Assembly (NCBI GenBank): GCA_003452915.1
Contig: DMMZ01000068.1
Span: 287-5,464, forward strand
Reading direction: 5' to 3'
Length of the DNA: 5,178 nucleotides
From: Clostridiales bacterium
GTDB lineage: Bacteria; Bacillota; Clostridia; Oscillospirales; CAG-382
The position numbers and the translations under genes are program-made. This document shows, one piece after another, positions 1 to 5,178 of the stretch (positions are counted from its first letter, which is position 1; each line of letters begins with the position of its first letter). The notes beneath the pieces were generated by a model. The model did not search any database and was not told the DNA's origin. It was given only the letters and a program-made list of their open reading frames with translations.

Positions 1-765
1 TCGACACTTGCTCTAATGGACGCAGGTGTTCCGATAAAAGCTCCTGTTGCAGGTATCTCCTGCGGACTTATTACCGAAGGTGACCGCTGGATGACAATGA
101 TAGACATTCAGGGACTTGAGGATTTCTTTGGCGACATGGACTTTAAAGTTGCCGGCACGAAGAAGGGTATTACCTCTATTCAAATGGATATAAAAATTGA
201 CGGACTTACTCCCGAGATTATAAAAGACGCTTTTACTACCACAAAAAAGGGAAGAATATATATTATAGATGATATTATCCTCCCTTGCATTGCAAAACCG
301 AGAGAGGATGTTTCTAAGTACGCTCCAAAGATGCTCACAACCAAAATCGATATCGACAAAATTCGTGAGGTTATCGGCAGCGGTGGCAAGGTAATTCAAA
401 AGATTTGTGCCGATACAGGTGCAAAGATCGATATAGAGGATGACGGAAGCATATTCATTGCTGCTATTGACAAGGAAGCTGCTTACAAAGCACTCCGTAT
501 TATCGAGTCTATCGTAAAGAATCCCGAAGCAGGTGCGGTATTTATCGGTAAAGTAACCCGTATAATGACATTCGGTGCGTTTGTAGAAATTGCTCCGGGT
601 AAAGAAGGTTTGGTTCACATTTCACAGCTTGATAAAAAGCGTGTTGCCAAGGTTGAGGATGTTGTTTCTGTCGGTGATGAGATAAAGGTGCTTGTGACCG
701 AGATCGACGACAAGGGCAGAATAAACCTCTCTCGCAAGGATGCGATGGATATTATAGAAGAATAA
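1..765 (+). CDS. pnp: Polynucleotide phosphorylase (PNPase), C-terminal 254 residues, 5' truncated by window edge
   Basis: PNPase degrades RNA 3' to 5' with phosphate, releasing nucleoside diphosphates, and acts in the cytoplasm as a ring-shaped trimer. The frame is open from base 1, so the gene enters from the left; the ATG at 16 is an internal Met in the conserved LALMDAGVPIKAPVAG stretch. Counting from the first visible residue, the end of the second RNase PH core runs to about residue 60 and carries EDFFGDMDFKVAG. Its D41, D47 and K49 match the metal-binding Asp, Asp and Lys of the E. coli enzyme. A KH domain follows at about 113-172 with the RNA-binding loop GSGG (126-129). An S1 domain occupies about 178-248 (GKVTRIMTFGAFVEI, then GLVHISQL, ending INLSRKDA). 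The protein stops just after S1 (DIIEE), with no long tail. Nothing looks degenerate. Identification is very secure; the N-terminal two thirds lie outside the window. Confidence 0.97.
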   Translation, partial: STLALMDAGVPIKAPVAGISCGLITEGDRWMTMIDIQGLEDFFGDMDFKVAGTKKGITSIQMDIKIDGLTPEIIKDAFTTTKKGRIYIIDDIILPCIAKPREDVSKYAPKMLTTKIDIDKIREVIGSGGKVIQKICADTGAKIDIEDDGSIFIAAIDKEAAYKALRIIESIVKNPEAGAVFIGKVTRIMTFGAFVEIAPGKEGLVHISQLDKKRVAKVEDVVSVGDEIKVLVTEIDDKGRINLSRKDAMDIIEE

Positions 766-782
766 TTTTCAATATATAATTT

Positions 783-823
783 AAGTCCGGAAAAGACCTG
801 ATAGGTTTTTTCGGACTTTTTTT
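783..823 (+). terminator. Rho-independent terminator of pnp
   Basis: The arm at 783-799 (AAGTCCG, a bulged G, then AAAAGACCT) pairs with 803-818 across a three-base GAT loop and runs directly into seven T residues (817-823). The stem is about 16 bp with one bulge and one G-T pair, and the outer seven pairs are perfect. It starts 17 bases after the pnp stop, so it should separate pnp from the ABC transporter unit. Confidence 0.92.
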
Positions 824-856
824 ATGAAATACTTTTAATATTTATGAAAATAAATA

Positions 857-885
857 TTGCCATTTAAAATTAAATGTGATATACT
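857..885 (+). promoter_or_regulatory. Sigma-A promoter of the ABC transporter operon
   Basis: A -35 box TTGCCA (857-862) and a -10 box TATACT (880-885) are separated by exactly 17 bp. A TG dinucleotide at 877-878 gives an extended -10 (TGATATACT). The predicted transcription start is near 892, leaving a leader of about 86 nt before the ATG at 978. The promoter lies just downstream of the pnp terminator, as expected for an independent unit. The -10 sits almost at the centre of the flanking inverted repeat, which suggests repressor control. Confidence 0.78.
861..876 (+). promoter_or_regulatory. Putative operator, left palindrome
   Basis: The sequence CATTTAA-AA-TTAAATG is a perfect 7+7 bp palindrome around an AA centre. 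It starts at the last two bases of the -35 box and fills most of the -35/-10 spacer, where a bound dimeric repressor would block RNA polymerase. It lies upstream of the predicted transcription start, so it cannot act as an RNA hairpin with the right-hand copy. Size and symmetry fit MarR-like winged-helix repressors, but the regulator family is inference and no regulator gene is in the window. Confidence 0.6.
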
Positions 886-895
886 TGCGAATCAA

Positions 896-911
896 CATTT
901 AATTTTAAATA
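896..911 (+). promoter_or_regulatory. Putative operator, right palindrome
   Basis: The sequence CATTTAA-TT-TTAAATA is the reverse complement of the left palindrome with one mismatch at the outer base. Its centre is 35 bp from the left one. Bases 862-877 and 895-910 are perfect 16-bp reverse complements. It covers roughly +5 to +20 of the predicted transcript. Two copies flanking a -10 box suggest two repressor dimers clamping the promoter. Confidence 0.58.
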
Positions 912-977
912 AACACTTTATATGTAAAGGTGTAAAAATATTATTAATAGAAATACACAATTTACCCGGAGGATAGC

Positions 978-2804
978 ATGAAAAACAAATTGAAGAAGAA
1001 GAAAAAAGAATACTCCTCAATAAAAAATAACATATTTATGATTAAACTTATTGCAAAAATATGCCCGTGGCGATTGGCTACAACCTTTCTGTCAGCGTTT
1101 CTTGCATTTTTCACAAGAGTGTTTTTCAGCATAGTTTTTATGAGCTTTATTCTTGATGCTTTTGAACAGCAAAAATCCTTTGAGGAAATGACAATTTATA
1201 TATCTATTTTTATGCTTATATTTTTGTTGATAAGTTTGTTTAATTCCTGGTTTAGTAATAAATACAGACCACTTACAGATCAGGAAATGAATTATCGAAT
1301 AAATAGAATGGTCTTTGATAAAGCAACAAACATAGACATAAGCTGCTATGAAAATCCCGATTTTTACAACACCTATACTACCGCAGTTTCAGAAGCAAAT
1401 AATCGTGCTGTGTCAATTCTCGATAATATTTCCAATATTACCAGTGCATTAATTTCCGCATCATATCTGTTATATAAAATGCTTTCTCTTGATTTCTTTG
1501 TTGCTTTATTTATGATCATTCCGATTGCCGGCACGTTATCTTATAATAGATATTACAATAAATTGAATTATAAGCATTATATGGAGGATGTACCATATAA
1601 TCGAAAAAAAGATTATGTAAACCGAACAATGTTTTTGAAGAAATTCGCCAAAGAAATTAGACTGTCAAAAATTTTCAATGTTTTATCAGACAGTTATGAG
1701 GATTCTTATAAGAATATATTCAAAAATATTGATAAATACAAAAAGAAATATCTTGTATTAACTATTCTGCAAGGGTTGGTCAGCTATCAAATCGTATTTG
1801 AATGTGCATGGCTGTATATTGCATATAAAGTAATTGTATCGAAAACGCTCAGTGCAAGCGATTATATTATTTTAGCGACAGCAATAGTAAATTCAACAAC
1901 TATGATTATTGACCTGATAGGTAATATTTCGCAATCCGCAAATAACGGCTTGTATATTAATAATCTCAGGAAGTTCTTGAACTATAAAGAAAAAATAAGC
2001 GAAGATCAGGACGGTATTATTCCGAATAGCAAGAATTTTATTTTAGAGCTGAAGAATGTTAGCTTTGTATATGAAGGTCAAACCGAGCCTGTATTAAAAA
2101 ACATCAGCTTTAGGATTAATTCCACTGAAAAATTCGCCTTGGTAGGACATAACGGAGCAGGCAAAACCACTCTTGTCAAGCTGTTAATGCGGCTTTACGA
2201 TGTTACCGAGGGGGAAATTCTTCTTAACGGAATTAATATAAAAAAATACAATCTAAAAGCATACAGAAAACTTTATGGCACAGTTTTTCAAGATTATCAG
2301 ATACTTTCAATGTCTGTTCTTGAAAATGTAAGGATGAACACAATCGAGAATGATGAACAGCGTAAAATCTGCGAGGATGCTCTTAAAAAAAGTGGACTGT
2401 ATCAAAAAGTAACTACATTGAAGAATGGTGTCGATACTACCCTGACAAGAGAACATAACAACGACGGTGCAGTGCTTTCCGGAGGTGAATTTCAAAAGGT
2501 TGCTATCTCAAGAGTTTTTGCCAAGGACAGCAATATTATGATTTTGGATGAGCCCTCGAGTGCGCTTGACCCTATTGCTGAATATGAAATGTACGAAACA
2601 CTTTCCGGTCTATACAGTGAAAAGGATAAAGACAAAATGGTAATATTAATTTCCCACAGGTTATCGTCTGCTGTAATGGCAGACAAGGTTATCTTACTTG
2701 AGCAAGGTGAAATTGCCGAAAGCGGTACACATAAGGAGCTTTTAAGCATAAACGGAAAATATGCTGAGTTATTTTTGCAGCAGGCAAAAAATTATATTAA
2801 ATGA
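978..2804 (+). CDS. ABC exporter half-transporter, fused membrane and ATPase domains (first of pair)
   Basis: This 608-aa protein has the usual length for a type IV ABC exporter half-transporter, which uses ATP to move a substrate out across the cytoplasmic membrane. A GGAGG site at 968-972, five bases before the ATG, supports the start. After a very Lys-rich N-terminus come six likely membrane helices (about 33-58, 70-90, 152-168, 171-188, 258-285, 293-318). The ATPase domain (about 355-600) has A-loop Y365, Walker A GHNGAGKTT (390-398, K396), Q-loop Q438, signature LSGGE (500-504), Walker B IMILDEP (520-526) with catalytic E525, D-loop SALD and H-loop H560. Every catalytic residue is present; the signature ends in E rather than the commoner Q. 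DEPSSALDPIAE and the region before the signature resemble peptide/lantibiotic exporters. No peptidase domain is fused. The substrate cannot be read from sequence; peptide or drug export is inferred. It probably pairs with the protein encoded at 2925-4757. Confidence 0.93.
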   Translation: MKNKLKKKKKEYSSIKNNIFMIKLIAKICPWRLATTFLSAFLAFFTRVFFSIVFMSFILDAFEQQKSFEEMTIYISIFMLIFLLISLFNSWFSNKYRPLTDQEMNYRINRMVFDKATNIDISCYENPDFYNTYTTAVSEANNRAVSILDNISNITSALISASYLLYKMLSLDFFVALFMIIPIAGTLSYNRYYNKLNYKHYMEDVPYNRKKDYVNRTMFLKKFAKEIRLSKIFNVLSDSYEDSYKNIFKNIDKYKKKYLVLTILQGLVSYQIVFECAWLYIAYKVIVSKTLSASDYIILATAIVNSTTMIIDLIGNISQSANNGLYINNLRKFLNYKEKISEDQDGIIPNSKNFILELKNVSFVYEGQTEPVLKNISFRINSTEKFALVGHNGAGKTTLVKLLMRLYDVTEGEILLNGINIKKYNLKAYRKLYGTVFQDYQILSMSVLENVRMNTIENDEQRKICEDALKKSGLYQKVTTLKNGVDTTLTREHNNDGAVLSGGEFQKVAISRVFAKDSNIMILDEPSSALDPIAEYEMYETLSGLYSEKDKDKMVILISHRLSSAVMADKVILLEQGEIAESGTHKELLSINGKYAELFLQQAKNYIK

Positions 2805-2811
2805 GAAAGCG

Positions 2812-2889
2812 TGAAAAATGTATGAAATAGAGGTATGTTGGCGTGGCGCATACCAAAAGTACACTATCGTGTACCCTGCAAATTTTTCA
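2812..2889. repeat. Nested inverted repeats in the gap between the two ABC genes
   Basis: Three inverted repeats fit inside one another. An outer 8-bp pair, TGAAAAAT (2812-2819) and ATTTTTCA (2882-2889), encloses GGTATG (2832-2837) with CATACC (2849-2854). Next to that pair is a tight perfect hairpin, GTACAC (2859-2864), loop TATC, GTGTAC (2869-2874). As RNA this could fold into a closing stem with two hairpin arms. There is no T-run after the hairpins, so it is not a standard terminator. It could be a dispersed palindromic repeat or small mobile-element remnant, or an RNA processing or stability element setting the ratio of the two transporter subunits. The pairings are seen directly; the role is unknown. 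Confidence 0.55.
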
Positions 2890-2928
2890 TTGCTATTTGT
2901 GCCTTTCGAGGTGTGGAGGTTATTATGA
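2818..2928 (+). CDS. Possible 36-aa small protein between the two ABC genes
   Basis: An ATG at 2818 opens a 36-codon frame, MYEIEVCWRGAYQKY at the start and FVPFEVWRLL at the end. It stops at TGA 2926-2928, so the stop overlaps the next gene's ATG (2925-2927) as ATGA, a classic translational-coupling arrangement. The predicted peptide is rich in aromatic residues, has one Cys, and has a hydrophobic C-terminal half. I do not recognise it. The ribosome binding site is weak (GAGAAAG at 2803-2809), and the frame runs through inverted repeats that could explain its openness by chance or mark it as part of a repeat element. If real, it could be a coupling leader, a small transporter partner or an exported peptide; none of these is shown by the sequence. 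Confidence 0.25.
   Translation: MYEIEVCWRGAYQKYTIVYPANFSLLFVPFEVWRLL
2915..2919 (+). promoter_or_regulatory. Ribosome binding site that fixes the second ABC start at 2925
   Basis: GGAGG lies five bases before the ATG at 2925, the same spacing as for the first ABC gene. The frame also has an upstream ATG at 2835, but that one has only AGAGG one base away. The 30 residues it would add align with nothing in the paralogue, whereas the protein starting at 2925 matches the first transporter position for position. Confidence 0.85.
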
Positions 2929-4757
2929 CTAAGACAAAATCTGATGTTAAAAGCATAAAAAAAACATGGGAAAATAACTGGTTTATATATAAATTTGCGT
3001 TTAAAATATCACCCATTTATGTAATAATGAACATAATTTTTTCTGTCGTGCAAGGCACAATGATGTTTGTAGAGCATATCCTTTTGATAAAACTCATTCT
3101 GGATTGTATTCAATATAAACGTCCGTTTATTTATGCTGTTTATTATATAGGTGCAGTATTTGTATTGATGGCATTATGGATTCTGGTTTATAAATCATAC
3201 GATGCTTTTTATAAGCGTAAAGCACAGGAAAAACTTTTTAAGGAAATGAATTTCCGTATTTACCGCAAGGCAATGGAAATTGATATAAGCTGCTATGATA
3301 ACCCGGAATATTACAACGACTTTGTATGGGCAATGAGTGAGGCATCAAACCGTATTGATGGTGTTATTAGAACAGTCGGATGGCTGACATGGCAGATAAC
3401 CACGATTTTCTGTTCAGGTCTTTTCGTTGTAACAACCAATTTAACAGGTTTGATTTTTGTAGCAGTATCATTTACAACAAGCTATTATTGCAATAAAAAA
3501 ATTAATAAGCTTTCTTACGAAAGAGATGTTGAGCTCCGTCCGATACAACGAAAAAGAGACTACATAAACAGAGTTTTCTATCTTAATGATTTTGCAAAAG
3601 AAATCAGGCTCAGTGATATAAAAAATAAACTTTATAATGATTACAGCGACAGCAATGAAGACATTAAAAAAGTAATTAAAGCTAAGTCAAGGAAAATAAC
3701 CTTACTGTCGTTTTTAAATGATTATTTCTTTAATACCTTTATCCTTAACGGACTCTATATTGTTTATATTATTTACATGACAAGTATCGGTGCAATAAGT
3801 AGCGGAGATATGGCAGCACTTTTCCTCTCGTCAAGAAAGCTAAACAGCGGCTTGGGTGGTCTTACACACGTTCTTCCCCGATTCGGACAGAACAGTATGT
3901 ATATTGATAAGCTGCGAAAGTTTCTAGACTATGATATAAAGATAAAGAGTAAAGTTGATGCGATACAGGTTCCAAGAGAAACAGGCACAATCGATATAAA
4001 AAATGTTAGCTTTGCATATAGTGAAAATCAGCCATTTATTTTAAAGGATATAAATATAACCATTAAACCTAACGAGAAAATTGCTATAGTCGGTCAAAAC
4101 GGTGCAGGAAAGACAACTCTTATCAATCTCATATTAAGGTTATACGATGTAAGTGGTGGACAGATAAAATATAACGGTTTCGATATAAAAGATTACGACC
4201 TGAAGAGTTATCGCCAGAATTTTGCTTCCGCATTCCAGGACTATCAGATTTTCGCCGCAACTATTGCGCAAAATATCATTATGGATAATGTTGAACCTGA
4301 TGTTCAAAAGATAGCTGACGCAGTAAAAAAAGGTGATTTTGCAGAAAAATTAAGGTGTTTGAAAAACGGCTTTGAAACAGTTTTGACAAGAGAATTTGAT
4401 GATAACGGTATTGACCTGTCGGGTGGAGAAACTCAAAAGGTTGCACTTTCCAGAGTGTTTTACAAAGATTCAGGCATCGTTATATTAGATGAACCATCCA
4501 GTGCGTTGGACCCCATTAGCGAAGCACACTTAAACCAATCCATTATAGAAGTTGCAAAGGACAAAACGGTTATTTTCATTTCTCACAGACTGTCCACAAC
4601 CCGAATGGCAGACCGCATATATTTCATCGATAATGGTGTAATTGCCGAACAAGGAAATCATGAACAGCTAATGGAATTAAACGGTAAATATGCCTATATG
4701 TTTAATTTACAGGCGGAAAAATATAAAGATGGACAGGTTGCGGAAGCAATTGGTTGA
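2925..4757 (+). CDS. ABC exporter half-transporter, fused membrane and ATPase domains (second of pair)
   Basis: This 610-aa protein is a colinear paralogue of the product of 978-2804. The block IDISCY.NP..YN begins at residue 119 in both, FAKEIRLS ends at residue 230 in both, and Walker A (GQNGAGKTT, 390-398, K396) and Q438 have identical numbers. Six membrane helices are likely (about 31-60, 68-90, 150-168, 171-186, 257-287, 294-318). The ATPase domain has A-loop Y365, signature LSGGE (498-502), Walker B IVILDEP (518-524) with catalytic E523, SALD, and H554. Both ATP sites of a heterodimer would therefore be catalytically complete, unlike many heterodimeric exporters that carry one degenerate site. 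The gene starts 120 bp after its partner with no promoter visible between them, so the two are probably cotranscribed from the promoter at 857-885. Export of a peptide or toxic compound is inferred; the substrate is unknown. Confidence 0.92.
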   Translation: MTKTKSDVKSIKKTWENNWFIYKFAFKISPIYVIMNIIFSVVQGTMMFVEHILLIKLILDCIQYKRPFIYAVYYIGAVFVLMALWILVYKSYDAFYKRKAQEKLFKEMNFRIYRKAMEIDISCYDNPEYYNDFVWAMSEASNRIDGVIRTVGWLTWQITTIFCSGLFVVTTNLTGLIFVAVSFTTSYYCNKKINKLSYERDVELRPIQRKRDYINRVFYLNDFAKEIRLSDIKNKLYNDYSDSNEDIKKVIKAKSRKITLLSFLNDYFFNTFILNGLYIVYIIYMTSIGAISSGDMAALFLSSRKLNSGLGGLTHVLPRFGQNSMYIDKLRKFLDYDIKIKSKVDAIQVPRETGTIDIKNVSFAYSENQPFILKDINITIKPNEKIAIVGQNGAGKTTLINLILRLYDVSGGQIKYNGFDIKDYDLKSYRQNFASAFQDYQIFAATIAQNIIMDNVEPDVQKIADAVKKGDFAEKLRCLKNGFETVLTREFDDNGIDLSGGETQKVALSRVFYKDSGIVILDEPSSALDPISEAHLNQSIIEVAKDKTVIFISHRLSTTRMADRIYFIDNGVIAEQGNHEQLMELNGKYAYMFNLQAEKYKDGQVAEAIG

Positions 4758-4759
4758 AT

Positions 4760-4797
4760 AAAAAAATGGCTGTTACTCTTATTTGTGTAACAACCAT
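4760..4797. terminator. Bidirectional terminator between convergent genes
   Basis: ATGGCTGTTAC (4766-4776) pairs with GTAACAACCAT (4787-4797) around a ten-base loop, an 11-bp stem with one C/A mismatch. On the minus strand the hairpin is followed by seven T residues (complement of 4760-4766), a good terminator for the leftward gene at 4893-5178. On the plus strand it starts nine bases after the ABC stop and is followed by the weaker ATTTAATATT, so rightward termination may be less efficient. Confidence 0.75.
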
Positions 4798-4820
4798 ATT
4801 TAATATTAACTTGTAATCAT

Positions 4821-4859
4821 CTTTGAATATTTCAAAGCAATTAAGCAGTTTCTCTTAAT
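4821..4859. repeat. Two small hairpins in the convergent intergenic region
   Basis: CTTTGAA (4821-4827), loop TAT, TTCAAAG (4831-4837) is a perfect 7-bp hairpin. Three bases further on, ATTAAG (4840-4845) pairs with CTTAAT (4854-4859). A TAAGCAGT direct repeat occurs at 4842-4849 and 4859-4866. Neither hairpin has an adjacent T-run on either strand, so they are not convincing terminators. They may only protect the 3' end of the leftward message, or be chance in AT-rich DNA. Confidence 0.35.
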
Positions 4860-4892
4860 AAGCAGTGTTAAAATAGATAAACACATTTGATT

Positions 4893-5178
4893 TTACGGAC
4901 TTAATTTTTGAATTAATATCGAAGCATTAGAGTTTATTCGTGTTCCTCCAGCTAATGTTTGTAACGTAATACCGGCTGTACTTGTGTGGTTTCTGACTGT
5001 TAAAACATCATTAGCGGAAGCTCTTACAATTACCATTCCCGGATTAGGCTGAGTACCCGCACCTGAGCCATATATGCTTCCGGCAACAGGAGCGCCATTT
5101 TGAAAAAGAGCAAATTGGTTTGGTTCTACTCCTGCGGCATTAAACCATACTGCATAATCACCAGCACTGCCAAGCTGT
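4893..5178 (-). CDS. C-terminus of a BclA-like collagen-type surface protein, 5' truncated by window edge
   Basis: Read on the minus strand, codons run from 5177 down to the TAA at 4895-4893, giving 94 residues with no stop. The translation holds GDYAVWFNAAG, then NQFALFQNGAPVAGSIYGSG, then NDVLTVRNHTS, ITLQTLAGGT and NASILIQKLSP. This is the strand pattern and wording of the TNF/C1q-like jelly-roll domain at the C-terminus of BclA-type collagen-like proteins, known from Bacillus exosporium and many Firmicute surface glycoproteins. In that family the domain trimerises and follows Gly-X-Y collagen repeats, which would lie to the right of this window. The function would be a fibre or filament tip on the spore or cell surface. 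The gene is convergent to the ABC pair and probably ends at the hairpin at 4760-4797. The domain match rests on recall of family sequence, not on a search; the reading frame itself is certain. Confidence 0.85.
   Translation of the reverse strand, partial: QLGSAGDYAVWFNAAGVEPNQFALFQNGAPVAGSIYGSGAGTQPNPGMVIVRASANDVLTVRNHTSTAGITLQTLAGGTRINSNASILIQKLSP

Noticed and set aside
180..389. Minus-strand frame of 69 codons within pnp
   Set aside because: Antisense shadow; the apparent hydrophobic stretches come from reading the complement of AT-rich codons.
13..618. Long minus-strand open frame opposite pnp
   Set aside because: It lies wholly antisense to a highly conserved gene; its translation has no recognisable domain and is a shadow of pnp codon usage.
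775..780. Perfect TATAAT just after the pnp stop
   Set aside because: No -35 box at 16-18 bp upstream, and any transcript would immediately enter the strong terminator at 783-823.
862..910. The inverted repeat read as an RNA hairpin or riboswitch
   Set aside because: The left arm lies upstream of the predicted transcription start near 892, so both arms would not be in the same transcript from this promoter, and pnp read-through is blocked by its terminator.
914..932. Weak hairpin CACTTTA/TAAAGGTG and an ATG-TAA start-stop pair in the ABC leader
   Set aside because: The stem is short, AT-rich and bulged, and the start-stop pair has no ribosome binding site; neither supports an attenuator or a leader peptide.
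2307..2749. Two short minus-strand frames opposite the ATPase domain of the first ABC gene
   Set aside because: Both are covered by conserved ABC motifs on the plus strand and show no recognisable protein features.
2835..2924. N-terminal extension of the second ABC protein from the ATG at 2835
   Set aside because: No well-placed ribosome binding site, no counterpart in the paralogue, and the ATG at 2925 has GGAGG at ideal spacing. The extra 30 codons are the structured gap read in this frame.
1..5178. CRISPR array, tRNA, rRNA or transposase gene
   Set aside because: No regularly spaced direct repeats, no cloverleaf with the conserved T-loop sequence, no rRNA-like stretch and no transposase motifs were seen on either strand.

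Overview
The window looks like a piece of chromosome from a low-GC, anaerobic Firmicute, most likely a gut clostridium of the Oscillospiraceae/Ruminococcaceae type. The grounds are AT-rich coding sequence, strong GGAGG ribosome binding sites, a Firmicute-type PNPase, and paired ABC exporters of a kind common in these bacteria. The species assignment is inference.

Layout from left to right. (1) Positions 1-765 hold the 3' end of pnp (polynucleotide phosphorylase): the end of the second RNase PH core, then KH and S1 domains. A strong intrinsic terminator at 783-823 closes it. (2) Positions 857-911 hold a well-formed sigma-A promoter (TTGCCA, 17 bp, TATACT with an extended TG) bracketed by two almost identical 16-bp palindromes. 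This is the layout of a repressor-controlled promoter of MarR-like type. (3) Positions 978-2804 and 2925-4757 encode two full-length, colinear ABC exporter half-transporters (608 and 610 aa). They are evidently ancient tandem duplicates and probably form a heterodimer. The style of their ATPase domains is closest to peptide/lantibiotic exporters. (4) The 120-bp gap between them is unusual. It contains nested inverted repeats and an overlooked 36-codon reading frame whose stop overlaps the second transporter's start as ATGA. (5) Positions 4760-4797 form a hairpin that can terminate transcription from both sides. (6) Positions 4893-5178 on the minus strand hold the last 94 codons of a protein whose C-terminus resembles the jelly-roll domain of BclA-type collagen-like surface/exosporium proteins. 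It has no start codon in the window and is easily missed.

How the parts work together: the exporter pair is transcribed as its own unit from the regulated promoter, separate from pnp, and probably pumps a peptide or toxic compound out of the cell. No regulator or biosynthetic gene for it lies in the window. The collagen-like gene is convergent and is probably a separate unit. The best candidates for something not described before are the twin-palindrome promoter and the structured, possibly coding gap between the two transporters.
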